NCBI GenBank assembly: GCA_026417375.1
Contig: JAOADJ010000046.1
Coordinates: 1-40,824, forward strand
From: Melioribacteraceae bacterium
Lineage (GTDB): Bacteria > Bacteroidota > Ignavibacteria > Ignavibacteriales > Melioribacteraceae
Direction: 5' to 3'
Length of the DNA: 40,824 nucleotides
The position numbers and the translations under genes are program-made. Within the stretch, counting starts at the first letter, position 1, and each line of letters starts with the position of its first letter. Under the pieces are notes generated by a model, which was given only the letters and a program-made list of their open reading frames with translations, was not told the origin of the DNA and searched no databases. This document shows positions 1-8,790 of this stretch, one piece after another.

Positions 1-44
1 GGCATGAAAAATATTTGTACATATTTTTGTAAAAATGAAATGCC

Positions 45-66
45 GTCTCAAATTTACTTTTGAGAC
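45..66. repeat. Small inverted repeat downstream of apt
   Basis: An 8-bp perfect stem (GTCTCAAA, with TTTGAGAC 6 bases later) lies in the 151-base gene-free end of the window. It lacks a convincing U-tract on either strand, so I call it an inverted repeat rather than a terminator. It shares the GTCTC/GAGAC core with the larger palindrome at 114-141, so the two may belong to one repeat family. I see no other copies in the window. Confidence 0.4.
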
Positions 67-113
67 CGCCTCTTTACATTTTTGATTTTAATTTTTCTTG
101 TAATTGTTTTATT

Positions 114-141
114 GTAGAGACGTTGCATGCAACGTCTCTAC
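114..141. repeat. 28-bp perfect palindrome, REP/MITE-like
   Basis: Positions 114-141 read identically on both strands (half-site GTAGAGACGTTGCA, no loop bases). It starts 10 bases beyond the apt stop codon, so it could form a strong hairpin at the 3' end of the dus-apt transcript. It is not followed by a clean U-tract, which argues against a classical intrinsic terminator. As I recall, similar GTAGAGACG...CGTCTCTAC palindromes are dispersed in many bacterial genomes as REP-type elements. Only one copy is in this window, so the repeat nature is inferred. Confidence 0.6.
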
Positions 142-151
142 GAATAATATT

Positions 152-667
152 TCATTCATACTTTATCAATGAAACTAAATCATAATTTTTTAATTTTTCA
201 ATACCATTTAAAAATTTCAACTCAATTATAAAACTTATTTGTACCACTTCCCCGCCTAACTGCTCAATTAATTTAACTGCCGCTTCCATTGTCCCGCCAG
301 TTGCAAGTAAATCATCATGAAGTAAAACTCTATCCCCTTTTTCAATTGCATCTTTGTGAATTTCAATTTTATCTGTTCCATATTCTAATTCATAAGTTGC
401 ATAAATTTTTTCTGCAGGTAATTTATTTGGTTTACGGATTGGAACAAATCCTGCATTTAATTTATTTGCTAAAGCTCCCCCAATAATAAATCCTCGTGAT
501 TCAATTCCGGCAACTTTTGTTATTTGTTTATCTTTTGAATGTTCATATAATAAATTTATTGTTTCTTTTAACCCTTCAGCATTTTTTAATAATGTAGTTA
601 TATCTTTAAAAATTATTCCTTCTTTTGGAAAATTTGGTACATCGCGAATTAATTTTTCTAAGTTCAT
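152..667 (-). CDS. apt: Adenine phosphoribosyltransferase
   Basis: Purine salvage enzyme that converts adenine and PRPP to AMP and pyrophosphate in the cytoplasm. The 171-aa length is normal for Apt. The N-terminus has the family's [17 protein letters not shown] signature, residues 56-60 (ESRGF) form the base-binding loop, and residues 114-126 ([13 protein letters not shown]) are the PRPP-binding motif with its two acidic residues. The ATG overlaps the stop of the upstream dus gene by 4 bases (ATGA), so the two are translationally coupled. It is the last gene of the MFS-dus-apt run; the palindrome at 114-141 follows it. Nothing is unusual in the protein. Confidence 0.95.
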   Translation of the reverse strand: MNLEKLIRDVPNFPKEGIIFKDITTLLKNAEGLKETINLLYEHSKDKQITKVAGIESRGFIIGGALANKLNAGFVPIRKPNKLPAEKIYATYELEYGTDKIEIHKDAIEKGDRVLLHDDLLATGGTMEAAVKLIEQLGGEVVQISFIIELKFLNGIEKLKNYDLVSLIKYE

Positions 668-1662
668 TTTTTGCTCTCAAAAATTTGTAATTCATTTGTT
701 TTTAGTTTATCTAGATAGTCAAAAAGAATTTCTTCAATAGGATTATATTCAGATTGCTGATAAAGTTTGATTCTAACATCTTTAGAACCAGGTAACCCTT
801 TTAAATAACCTGCATAATATTTTCTGAATGTAATAATAGCACCACGTTCATCTTTTATTTCTAAGGAATATTTCAGATGGCGAATTATAGTTTCAATTCT
901 TTCTTCAGGTGAAACCGGATGATAATTTTTATTTTCCATTAAAAGTTTGGCTTCACGAAAAATCCATGGATGTTCAATTGCACCCCGGGCAATCATAACA
1001 GCATCTGCATTAGTTTCATTGAAAGCACGAATAACATCTTCAGCTTCAAAAACACTTCCATTCAAAGCAACCGGAATTCCGACTACTTCTTTTACTTTAT
1101 TTATCCAAGACCAATCTGCTTGACCGCTGTGTCCCTGAACTTTTGTTCTGCAGTGAAGAGTTAAAGCAGCAGCACCAGCATCTTCAATTCTTTTAGCAAC
1201 TTCTAAAATATTAATCGATTTTTCATCCCAACCTAATCTTGTTTTTACTGTAACAGGAACCGAGACAGCTTTAACAATACTTTCAACCATTGTTTGCATA
1301 TAACAAGGATCTTTTAGCAACCCAGCACCTGCACCACGACCTGCAATTTTTTTAACCCAACAGCCGGCGTTAATATCAATAATATCGGGATTTTTTTGTT
1401 CAACAATTTTTGCGGCTTCAATCATAGGTTCAAGATTTCCGCCATAGATTTGAATTCCAACTGGTCTTTCAAAATCTGTTATTTCTAATTTTTTTTCTGT
1501 TTTTTTATTTGAACGAATTAATCCATCTGAATTAACAAACTCTGTGTAAACTACATCTGCACCAAACTCTTTACAGATTTTTCTGAATGCTAAATCTGTT
1601 ACATCTTCCATTGGTGCAAGAAGTAAAGGTTTTTCTAATTCTATTTTACCAACTTTGAACAT
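664..1662 (-). CDS. dusB: tRNA-dihydrouridine synthase (DusB type)
   Basis: FMN-dependent TIM-barrel enzyme that reduces uridine to dihydrouridine in the tRNA D-loop. The start carries the family's [11 protein letters not shown] motif (residues 13-23), and residues 98-115 carry the catalytic-Cys region. Here the usual GCP reads GCW (C101, W102), so the Cys is kept while the following Pro is replaced; I recall this variant from related lineages, so it does not suggest inactivity. RGAGAGLL follows, typical of DusB. At 332 aa it is full length. The gene lies 8 bases beyond the MFS stop and overlaps apt by 4 bases. The DusB subgroup is assigned by resemblance only. Confidence 0.9.
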   Translation of the reverse strand: MFKVGKIELEKPLLLAPMEDVTDLAFRKICKEFGADVVYTEFVNSDGLIRSNKKTEKKLEITDFERPVGIQIYGGNLEPMIEAAKIVEQKNPDIIDINAGCWVKKIAGRGAGAGLLKDPCYMQTMVESIVKAVSVPVTVKTRLGWDEKSINILEVAKRIEDAGAAALTLHCRTKVQGHSGQADWSWINKVKEVVGIPVALNGSVFEAEDVIRAFNETNADAVMIARGAIEHPWIFREAKLLMENKNYHPVSPEERIETIIRHLKYSLEIKDERGAIITFRKYYAGYLKGLPGSKDVRIKLYQQSEYNPIEEILFDYLDKLKTNELQIFESKK

Positions 1663-1670
1663 ATCTTAAA

Positions 1671-2837
1671 CTAATTTTCAATTAAATAAATTGCGAGAAA
1701 TATTGTTATGAAAGTAAAAAAAGCTCCGGTTAAAAAAGGAAACTGATAACCAAAAAAGTCGAAAGAAAATCCTCCCCACAATGGACCAAAAACACGGGCA
1801 AGTGCAGATATAGATTGATTAACACCTAAAATTGATCCTTGCAAATTTTGATCAGCTCTTTTAGAAATCATAGAAGGAATAATTGGTTGTAAAATACCGG
1901 TTCCAATTGCTAAAATCGATATAACAATTGCTAATCCTAAAAAATTTCCACCATAAGGAATAAAGCCTAAACCGATTACCATAAAAATTAATCCGGCAAC
2001 AACAATTTTTTTATCAGAAAATTTTTGAGAAATTTTTTTCATTAAAAAAGCCTGAACAAAAGCACCAATCAACCCGGTTAATCCAAATAGAATTCCATTT
2101 TGCTGATCGTTAAAATGATAAACTTTAAATGTTAACAATGCTAATGTTCCATAAATATTAGCTACAGAAAAGATTATGATGAAAAACAAAATAATCAATA
2201 TTCCAACAGATGGCGATGAAATTACTTTCTTAGTAAAATTAAAATCAAAGATTTTATAACTAAATTTTGAATCAACCTTCTTTTCAATTAAAGATTCAGG
2301 TAATTTTAATAAAGCAAATAAGAAAGCTATAAATGAAAAACCTGCTGCAGAAAATCCGATTACAGAATAACCATATTTAGAAAGGAATGCACCGATTAAA
2401 GGACCGAATACAAATCCCAATCCAAATGCAGCACCAATCAAGCCCATACCTTTTGCTCTTTCTTCTTTTGTAGTAATATCTGCAATATAAGCTTGAGCAA
2501 CACCAATATTACTTCCTCCAATACCAGCTATTAATCTTGAAAGAACAAGCAATAAAAATGAATTTGTAAATGCAAAAATCAGATATGAAATAATGGTCAT
2601 TAATTGAGTTGATAAAATTACTGGTCTTCTTCCAATTCGATCGGATAATCTTCCTAAGATTGGATTAAAAATAAATTGCATAAAAGAAAAAACCGCAACT
2701 GTAACACCAATTTCAAAATCAGTTGCCCCAACTTGTTTGCTTGCAAAAGTTGGTAAAATGGGAATTAAAATTCCAAACCCCATTAAATCTATAAAAATAG
2801 TAATAAATATTATTGTTAATGATGTTTTATTTTTCAT
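1671..2837 (-). CDS. MFS transporter, TetA/multidrug-efflux-like
   Basis: Inner-membrane transporter of the major facilitator superfamily, 388 aa, with about 12 hydrophobic helices. The first helix carries the DLMGFGILIPILP pattern common in the TetA/drug:H+ antiporter branch. Residues 62-71 (GRLSDRIGRR) are the MFS motif A loop between helices 2 and 3. Residues 105-112 (AGIGGSNI) fit the conserved glycine-rich segment of efflux members. It starts the MFS-dus-apt run. The substrate cannot be told from sequence, and the distance from the xylan genes plus the efflux-type motifs argue against a sugar importer. Confidence 0.8.
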   Translation of the reverse strand: MKNKTSLTIIFITIFIDLMGFGILIPILPTFASKQVGATDFEIGVTVAVFSFMQFIFNPILGRLSDRIGRRPVILSTQLMTIISYLIFAFTNSFLLLVLSRLIAGIGGSNIGVAQAYIADITTKEERAKGMGLIGAAFGLGFVFGPLIGAFLSKYGYSVIGFSAAGFSFIAFLFALLKLPESLIEKKVDSKFSYKIFDFNFTKKVISSPSVGILIILFFIIIFSVANIYGTLALLTFKVYHFNDQQNGILFGLTGLIGAFVQAFLMKKISQKFSDKKIVVAGLIFMVIGLGFIPYGGNFLGLAIVISILAIGTGILQPIIPSMISKRADQNLQGSILGVNQSISALARVFGPLWGGFSFDFFGYQFPFLTGAFFTFITIFLAIYLIEN

Positions 2838-2880
2838 TTGAATTTGTTTTTTGAATGCGAAAATAGTTAAAAATTTTATT

Positions 2881-3966
2881 CTAATTTATTTTAATATTTT
2901 TTAACTGTTGTTTTGTATCAGAATAAGCTTGCTTAATTTTTATTTTATCTTCATTATTCAGATATATCGGAAAGTTTGTTGTATCTGCTTTTAAAATTCT
3001 AAATTGAATTCTATTATTAATTTTTCCCTTAAAAACCCATGTTGGTTTTACATAAACATCTTTAATAAAAATTTTATTTGAATCATTTTTTTCTATTGTA
3101 AAATTTAAAATTGCACCTGCATCTGAATATCTCCATCTTTGATTAGATAAAAAATTCCCAAGTGAATAAGCAATTAATTTTCCATTTTCAAAAATAATTT
3201 CCTGAATTACATGAGGATGACTCGCAATAATAACTTCAACTCCATAATTAAAAATTTTATTTACTAATTCTTTTTGAAAAAAGTTTGCTTTTCTTTGATA
3301 TTCTTCACCAAAATGTAAATAAACAATAACATAATCACTTATGAGTTTTGCTCTTTCTATATCTTTACGAATTTTATTTGTGTCAATAATATTAATCATA
3401 AAATTCATTTTACTTGGTAAAATATTTCCATTTAATCCATAAGAATATGCAAGTAATGAAACTTTTAATTTATTTTTTTCGACAACTAAGATTGAATCAT
3501 TTTCATTTTAGTTAGTACCAATATTTTTTAGTCTGAGTTTGTTAATGTTATTTATTGTATTGATTAATCCCCTAGTTCCTTTGTCTAAAGAATGATTATT
3601 GCAAGTTATAAGAATATCAAAACCAGCATTTTTTATTGCATCTAAAAATTCAATTGGTGAATTAAAATTTGGATAACCAGAATAAATAAATTTATCACCG
3701 GCAATTACGGTTTCCAAATTTCCAATAGTAAAATCGGCTTTCGATAAATCATTTTTTATTTCATTGAAAATGGGATTAAAATCAAAACTATCATTTTGAA
3801 TTCGTGAGCTTTCATAAATTGGTGAATGACACATTAAATCGCCAACAAAAGAAAAAGAAATTTCTTTTATAACTTTTTCTTCTTTAACATTTTTTGGAGA
3901 ATTAAATTTTGAAATAAAGACAAAAAATAAAATAGCACTTAAAAAAACTATAAATAAATTTTTCAT
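2881..3966 (-). pseudogene. CapA/PGA-cap family phosphoesterase-like gene with an in-frame stop
   Basis: The two halves are one reading frame interrupted by a single TAA at 3508-3510. The upstream half (ATG at 3966) has a membrane anchor or signal segment, then FSFVGDLMCHSPI and the GNLETVI...CNNHSLDKG motifs of CapA (poly-gamma-glutamate capsule) proteins. The downstream half continues in the same frame with no frameshift: LLAYSYG, YLHFGEEY, ASHPHVIQ and YSLGNFLSNQ, also CapA hallmarks. Without the stop the protein would be about 361 aa, a normal CapA length. A TTG-started extension to 3993 is unlikely because it would lie inside the terminator of the preceding gene. Either a recent nonsense mutation, a sequencing error or, less likely, readthrough explains it. 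An internal ATG at 3408 could give a C-terminal fragment, but without the metal-binding N-terminal motifs. Confidence 0.8.
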
Positions 3967-3975
3967 ATTAACTTT

Positions 3976-4005
3976 AAAAAAAAGGTCGAGCAATCACTCG
4001 ACCTT
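3976..4005 (-). terminator. Rho-independent terminator of the histone-like gene
   Basis: On the minus strand a 9-bp perfect stem (AAGGTCGAG / CTCGACCTT, loop of 6) is followed directly by a run of eight T. It lies 21 bases beyond the stop of the 66-aa histone-like gene and just before the CapA-like start, so it separates those two units. Confidence 0.9.
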
Positions 4006-4026
4006 ATAAGAAAAATAAATTACGAA

Positions 4027-4227
4027 TTAATTTTCGCTTTTAGCTCCTTTACGAGAAGCTTTAACTGCCTGAATATCGTTTCTTAATTCTTGAGCTTTTT
4101 TCTTTAAATCACTCAAACCTTTTCTTAAACGTGTTCCTGCAGCTGACTGACCTTTTGTGTAGAATTTTTCTACATCTGGTTCAAGACTTTTAATGAAATC
4201 AATTAATGCTTGATATTTTTCGTGCAT
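4027..4227 (-). CDS. Histone H1-like protein, Hc1 family
   Basis: A 66-aa basic, Lys/Arg-rich helical protein with the motif TKGQSAAGTRLRKGLSDLK (residues 24-42), which matches the short Hc1-type histone H1-like proteins common in Bacteroidota. Family members bind DNA and are thought to help compact the nucleoid. The start has a very strong ribosome binding site (AGGAGG 6 bases upstream of ATG) and the gene has its own terminator at 3976-4005, which fits a highly expressed, independently transcribed small gene. It lies 26 bases from the upstream Fe-S oxidoreductase stop codon. The role is inferred from the family. Confidence 0.85.
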   Translation of the reverse strand: MHEKYQALIDFIKSLEPDVEKFYTKGQSAAGTRLRKGLSDLKKKAQELRNDIQAVKASRKGAKSEN

Positions 4228-4253
4228 TGTACCTCCTGTATTTTGTTAATGGA

Positions 4254-6248
4254 TTATTTTAAATTTTCTAAAACAATTTCAGCAATATCTTTTATTTGAA
4301 CTTGTTCAGATTTTTCTAATGATTTAACACCATCATTTAACATTGTCATACAAAATGGACAAGCTGAAGCAATAGTATTTGCTTTTGTATTAATTGCTTC
4401 TTCAGCTCTGTTAATATTTATTCTTGTTCCTTCAGTTTCTTCTAAAAACATTCTTCCACCACCAGCGCCACAGCAAAATCCTTTATCACGAGAACGCTCC
4501 ATTTCTATCAATTCTACATCTTTAATTGCAAGAAGAGATTTTCTTGGCTCATCAAAAATATCATTATATCTACCAAGATAACAAGAATCATGAAAAGTTA
4601 TTTTATTTTTTTCTTGATTTTCCCTAAGAAGTAATTTCCCTTCGCCAATCAATTTTGAAATTAATTCAGAATGATGAATAACTTCAAAATTACCACCAAA
4701 CTGTGGATATTCATTTTTTAATGAATTAAAACAATGCGGACAAGCAGTAACTATCTTCTTTACACCATAGTTATTCAACGTTTCAATATTTGATTGCATT
4801 AACATTTGAGCAAGATATTCATTTCCCAATCTTCTTGCAGTATCACCATTACATTGTTCTTCAATGCCTAAAATTCTAAAATCTATATTTGCTTTTTGCA
4901 TTAATGTTGCAAAAGCACGAGATACTTTCTGATAACGGGAATCGAATGAACCTGCACACCCAACCCAAAAAAGAAATTCACAGTTAGAATCTTCTGCCAT
5001 TGTTTTAATATTTAATCCTTCAGCCCAGTTTGCTCTATCCTGAGAATTAAATGCCCATGGAGTTCCATTTGTTTCTAAATTTTTAAATACCGCATTTAAT
5101 TCGTTTGGAAATTGAGATTCACTCAAAACTAAATTTCTTCTCATATCAACAATTGAATCAATATGTTCAATTGAAACAGGACATTCATAAACACAAGCCA
5201 TACAAGTTGTGCATGCCCAAAGCTCATCAGAAGTTATATAATTATGAACCAAAGTTTTATTGATAATTTCATTTGATTCGTTTTTATTATTAATAATTAA
5301 TGGAGCTTTTTCTTCAGTTCTGTATCTTATATTTCTGATAATTTCACGTGGAGAAAGTTTTTTACCTGTTAAATTTGCTGGACAACTAGCTGTGCATCTT
5401 CCACATTCTGTACAAGCATATCCATCAAACATTTGTTTCCAACTTAAATGCTCAACATCAGAAACTCCAAACTGAGAAATATTTTCATCTTCCAGATTTA
5501 ATTTTTTAAGTGAATATTTATCATTACCTATTTTTTTAAAGTAAACATTCGGTAAAGATGTAATTACATGAAAATGCTTTGAAAAGGGTAAAAAATTTAA
5601 GAAAGTAAGAATTGTTAGTATATGAACCCACCAGAAGAATTCATAAAATTTATAAGCAGAGTTTCCATTAATAAAAAATAAATGAGCTAAAAAATTTGAA
5701 ACAGGACGAACTTCAAATTCAGTTAATATAAAATCATTTTTTATGATATGTGCTGCACTCTGTCCTAACATCGAAACAACAACAATTAAAATCATTGTTA
5801 AAATAAATGCTGCATCAAATTTATGATCTTCAACATTTAATCTTTTTACTTTTTGGATAAATCTTCTGTAAAAAGCCAAAAGAACTGCAATTATTACAAA
5901 TAGACTGAAAATTTCCTGAACAAATGTAATTACTGAATAGAAACCACCTAAAAACTCTAAAGAAAATGAAGAATAAAAACCTTGCAAAATTGATTCAATT
6001 ACTGCAATTAAAAAAATTAAAAAGCCCCAAAAAATTGAAACATGAATAAACCCGGCAATTGGTTCTCTTAAAATTTTTGATTGGAAAATTCCAATCACAA
6101 ATACATTTTTCAATCTTTCTAAAGGTTTATCAAATCTATTATCAGGTAAACCTATTTTTAAGTAACTAAATTTTATTAAAAGATTTCTTATAAAAAAACC
6201 AATTGCAAATAAAAATATTGGAATAAAAATATAATTTTTAATTTCCAT
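4254..6248 (-). CDS. Membrane-bound Fe-S oxidoreductase, HdrD/GlpC/EtfD-like
   Basis: A 664-aa fusion. Residues 1-225 are a multi-helix membrane domain resembling the haem-b NarI/HdrE type. Two 4Fe-4S motifs follow (C279-x2-C-x2-C-x3-C289 with SCP, and C346-x2-C-x2-C-x3-C356 with ECP). Then come two CCG-type domains with cysteines in CNGDTARR...ACPHCFNSL and in SCYLGRYND...FCCGAGGGRMF...CPFCM, which in HdrB/D-type proteins bind a further cluster. Such proteins probably pass electrons between a soluble donor (in many bacteria an electron-transfer flavoprotein) and membrane quinone. No ETF genes are next to it, so the donor is unknown. Its ATG overlaps the upstream hydrolase stop by 1 base. Confidence 0.85.
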   Translation of the reverse strand: MEIKNYIFIPIFLFAIGFFIRNLLIKFSYLKIGLPDNRFDKPLERLKNVFVIGIFQSKILREPIAGFIHVSIFWGFLIFLIAVIESILQGFYSSFSLEFLGGFYSVITFVQEIFSLFVIIAVLLAFYRRFIQKVKRLNVEDHKFDAAFILTMILIVVVSMLGQSAAHIIKNDFILTEFEVRPVSNFLAHLFFINGNSAYKFYEFFWWVHILTILTFLNFLPFSKHFHVITSLPNVYFKKIGNDKYSLKKLNLEDENISQFGVSDVEHLSWKQMFDGYACTECGRCTASCPANLTGKKLSPREIIRNIRYRTEEKAPLIINNKNESNEIINKTLVHNYITSDELWACTTCMACVYECPVSIEHIDSIVDMRRNLVLSESQFPNELNAVFKNLETNGTPWAFNSQDRANWAEGLNIKTMAEDSNCEFLFWVGCAGSFDSRYQKVSRAFATLMQKANIDFRILGIEEQCNGDTARRLGNEYLAQMLMQSNIETLNNYGVKKIVTACPHCFNSLKNEYPQFGGNFEVIHHSELISKLIGEGKLLLRENQEKNKITFHDSCYLGRYNDIFDEPRKSLLAIKDVELIEMERSRDKGFCCGAGGGRMFLEETEGTRININRAEEAINTKANTIASACPFCMTMLNDGVKSLEKSEQVQIKDIAEIVLENLK

Positions 6249-7087
6249 TAGTTTACCTGTAAAGAATGAAAGAAAAATTTATAAGTTTTATCTAATAGTT
6301 TTTCAAATTTCGGATTTGTATTATGAAATGGATGAGTTACATGGAATGTATGCCCCGTGCCAATCATTTTATAAAATTCAGTTTTAGATTTATCAGACCA
6401 TTCATAAATTTCTTCAGCTTCTTTAATTGGAACAGCTAAATCCTGATCTCCATGCGCAATAAATAATGGCATTTTCAATTTTCTAACTGCATTTTCAATA
6501 TTTAATCTATCAGAATTATTTTCAATATCATTTAAAAGTTCGATGCCTAATTTCATCACTTGTTTGGTTCTCATATTCATAACTTCAAAAAAACCTTTTT
6601 TTCTCCATTCCTCTTTTTGTCTTTTACTATATCTATCAAGTTTTGAAACCGAAGCCCAAATTGCAATAGCAGAAATATCATTTCTGTTTGAGCAGGTTAA
6701 AATTGAAATTGCTCCACCACGACTATGACCACAAACACCAATTTTTGAATCTATCTTTAGATTTTCAAAAAAACCATTTCTTATAGAATCAATTAAATCA
6801 TTTAATTCTTCAATTTCGAGCGAAAATGTATTTTCTTGAAATTTTTCAAATTCTGTGAATTCAAGTGGATTATCACCAATTCCATTATGAGAGAAATTAA
6901 ATGTAATTGTATAAAATCCTTTATTTGCAAAATATTCGCCTATATATGGACCAAATCCCCAATCTTTAAAACCTTTGAACCCATGAACAAAAATTAAAGA
7001 TTTATCATAATTAACATTTTCAGCAAAAAAAACTGAAACTTGCAGAAAATTATTTTTTGAAGTTTTAAGTGAATAATTTTTTACCAT
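6248..7087 (-). CDS. Alpha/beta-hydrolase (serine esterase/peptidase family)
   Basis: A 279-aa cytoplasmic alpha/beta-hydrolase fold protein; I see no signal peptide. FVHGFKGFKDW (residues 33-43) supplies the oxyanion-hole HG motif, GHSRGG (120-125) the nucleophile elbow with S122, AHGDQDLAVP the acid D216, and GTGHTF the His at 246. The order and spacing of this triad are normal. It is first of a two-gene run with the Fe-S oxidoreductase, overlapping it by 1 base (TAATG). The substrate is unknown; the family includes esterases, acylaminoacyl-peptidase-like and dienelactone-hydrolase-like enzymes. Confidence 0.8.
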   Translation of the reverse strand: MVKNYSLKTSKNNFLQVSVFFAENVNYDKSLIFVHGFKGFKDWGFGPYIGEYFANKGFYTITFNFSHNGIGDNPLEFTEFEKFQENTFSLEIEELNDLIDSIRNGFFENLKIDSKIGVCGHSRGGAISILTCSNRNDISAIAIWASVSKLDRYSKRQKEEWRKKGFFEVMNMRTKQVMKLGIELLNDIENNSDRLNIENAVRKLKMPLFIAHGDQDLAVPIKEAEEIYEWSDKSKTEFYKMIGTGHTFHVTHPFHNTNPKFEKLLDKTYKFFFHSLQVN

Positions 7088-7213
7088 ACTATTTCAAATA
7101 TGAGGTTTTAAGAATGGAAAGTCAAGAAATTTGATAAAATTATGCGTTTTTTTATTTTTTCTCTAAACATATATTAGTTTCAGTTCGATTATAAACAAAA
7201 AATTATACTAATT

Positions 7214-7486
7214 ATGACAACTGAAGAAAAAGCAAAATGGTTTGACAGAGCTTTAAGATTTGCCCTTGATGGAAAAATCCAATTGGTTATGAAAACTTAT
7301 AAAAATGGAATTGCAAAATGGGCAATAATTGATACCGAAAAAAATTTGGTTTTAAATTCAAATTTAGAATGGGAACCTGAACCACCTTTAGCAAAAGACC
7401 GTGATGAATCTTTTCTTATCAGAACAAGATTTGATTTTGAAACAGCTGTTTCACAATATCAACAATATAAAATGTTCGCGCAATAA
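7214..7486 (+). CDS. Conserved-looking small protein of unknown function
   Basis: A 90-aa soluble protein that I do not recognise. It is moderately charged, has no signal peptide, membrane segment or cysteines, and looks like a small alpha/beta fold: a helical start (EEKAKWFDRALRFAL), two short strand-like segments (KIQLVMKTY, KWAIIDTEKNLVLNS) and a C-terminal helix rich in Gln/Tyr. Good codon use and its place as the only plus-strand ORF between the divergent hydrolase and the HisA-like gene support it being real. It lies 68 bases before the next gene. No function is proposed. Confidence 0.65.
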   Translation: MTTEEKAKWFDRALRFALDGKIQLVMKTYKNGIAKWAIIDTEKNLVLNSNLEWEPEPPLAKDRDESFLIRTRFDFETAVSQYQQYKMFAQ

Positions 7487-7554
7487 TTTATTTATATTCC
7501 TTTCGAAAAATCTTTTTACTATTTTTTGTTAAGAAAATTTCACTGAAAAATTCA

Positions 7555-8307
7555 ATGAACAAAATATTAATAATTCCTTCAATTGATATACAAGATCAAA
7601 AAACCGTAAGAGTAGTACAAGGAATTCCGGAACTAGGATGTGCAGAATACAAAAGCGATCCTGTTGAGATGGCAATGATTTGGAGAGCAGAAAATGCAAA
7701 ATGTCTTCATGTAGTTGATTTTAATGCTGCACACGAACATTCAAAAGTAAATTTTGAAATAATAAAACAAATTTGCGAAGCTGTAATTATTCCTGTTGAA
7801 CTTGGTGGAGGAATTAGAAATTATGAAGATGCTTGCGAAGCTTTTGAACTTGGAGTTGCTCGGGTTGTAATTGGTTCAATGGCTTTTGAAAACCCAAGAG
7901 AGTTTATAAAAATTTTAGATAAATTTACTCCTAATAGAGTTGTTTCTGCAATAGATGTCATTGACGGTGAAGTTGTTACAAGAGGAAGACAAATAAGAAC
8001 ACATTTACGTGCAATTCAATTTGCAAAGTTTTTAAAATCTTGCGGAGCTAAAAGAATTGTAGTAACAGATGTTACAAGAAACGGAATGATGACAGGTCCA
8101 AATATTGAGTTATCCAAAGAAATTGCTGAAACAGCCGAAACAAAAGTAACACATAGTGGTGGAATTGGTGGTTATCAAGACCTTATAAAATTACAATTAG
8201 AAGCCAGCGATTTTATTGATTCGGTTATTATTGGTCGGGCATTATATGAAAATAAATTCCCTTGCCAGAAAATCTGGCGTGTTGCTGAATCCGGAATTTT
8301 TTCATAA
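7555..8307 (+). CDS. hisA: HisA-family phosphoribosyl isomerase (TIM barrel)
   Basis: A 250-aa barrel with the HisA pattern: PSIDIQDQKTVRVVQG at the start, with the catalytic-base Asp on strand 1; LGGGIRN (phosphate-binding) on strand 3; VARVVIGSMAFENP; AIDVIDGEVVTRG with the second catalytic-type Asp; VTDVTRNGMMTGPN; SGGIGG; and VIIGRALYENKF at the second phosphate loop. HisA performs the Amadori rearrangement of ProFAR in histidine synthesis. It is divergent in places and stands outside any his operon, next to a stress protein and another isomerase-family gene. It could therefore be the cell's only HisA or a paralogue with another phosphoribosyl substrate. The gene symbol is tentative. Confidence 0.7.
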   Translation: MNKILIIPSIDIQDQKTVRVVQGIPELGCAEYKSDPVEMAMIWRAENAKCLHVVDFNAAHEHSKVNFEIIKQICEAVIIPVELGGGIRNYEDACEAFELGVARVVIGSMAFENPREFIKILDKFTPNRVVSAIDVIDGEVVTRGRQIRTHLRAIQFAKFLKSCGAKRIVVTDVTRNGMMTGPNIELSKEIAETAETKVTHSGGIGGYQDLIKLQLEASDFIDSVIIGRALYENKFPCQKIWRVAESGIFS

Positions 8308-8328
8308 TTAAAATTTAAGGAGGAAATT

Positions 8329-8790
8329 ATGATTAAAAAGATTTTAGTCCCTATCGATTTTTCTGATTATTCAAAAAACGCATTGAAATATGCCGCAGAC
8401 TTTGCAAAAAATTTTTCAGCAAAATTATTTTTGATTTATGTTGTAGAACCAATGATTTATCCCGCTGATTTTTCAATGGGTCAAATTGCAATTCCTTCTA
8501 CTGATATTGATATTCATAATCGTGCTGAAGAAGAATTGAAAAAATTAGCAGATGAAATTGATAAAGATTTACAAGTTGAAACAATTATTAAAACAGGCAA
8601 ACCCTTTGTTGAAATTAATGAAACTGCAAGAGAAAATGATATTGATTTAATAATTATTGCAACACATGGACACACAGGAGTAGAACATTTACTTTTTGGC
8701 TCAACAGCAGAAAAAGTAGTTAGAAAAGCTCCCTGCCCTGTTTTAACTTTACGTGAGCCAATTAAAGGTTTTGTATACAAAAATGAATAA
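8329..8790 (+). CDS. Universal stress protein (UspA family)
   Basis: A 153-aa single-domain Usp. It opens with KKILVPIDFSDYSKNALKYA (strand 1 and the conserved Asp) and ends with the ATP-binding signature THGHTGVEHLLFGSTAEKVV followed by CPVLTLR, the G-x2-G-x9-G-S/T pattern of nucleotide-binding Usps. Such proteins are induced under starvation or energy stress; the exact role is unknown. A strong AAGGAGG site lies upstream of the ATG. The gene follows the HisA-like gene by 21 bases and overlaps the next gene by 8, so the three are probably one transcript. Confidence 0.9.
   Translation: MIKKILVPIDFSDYSKNALKYAADFAKNFSAKLFLIYVVEPMIYPADFSMGQIAIPSTDIDIHNRAEEELKKLADEIDKDLQVETIIKTGKPFVEINETARENDIDLIIIATHGHTGVEHLLFGSTAEKVVRKAPCPVLTLREPIKGFVYKNE

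Noticed and set aside
1671-2837. Xylose or uronate importer for the MFS protein
   Set aside because: Motifs resemble the TetA/drug-efflux branch and it is in a unit with dus and apt, over 10 kb from the sugar genes.
3409-3507. Frameshift between the two CapA-like halves
   Set aside because: Codon counting shows both halves are in the same frame (34 codons between the stop and the next ATG), so the lesion is a nonsense codon.
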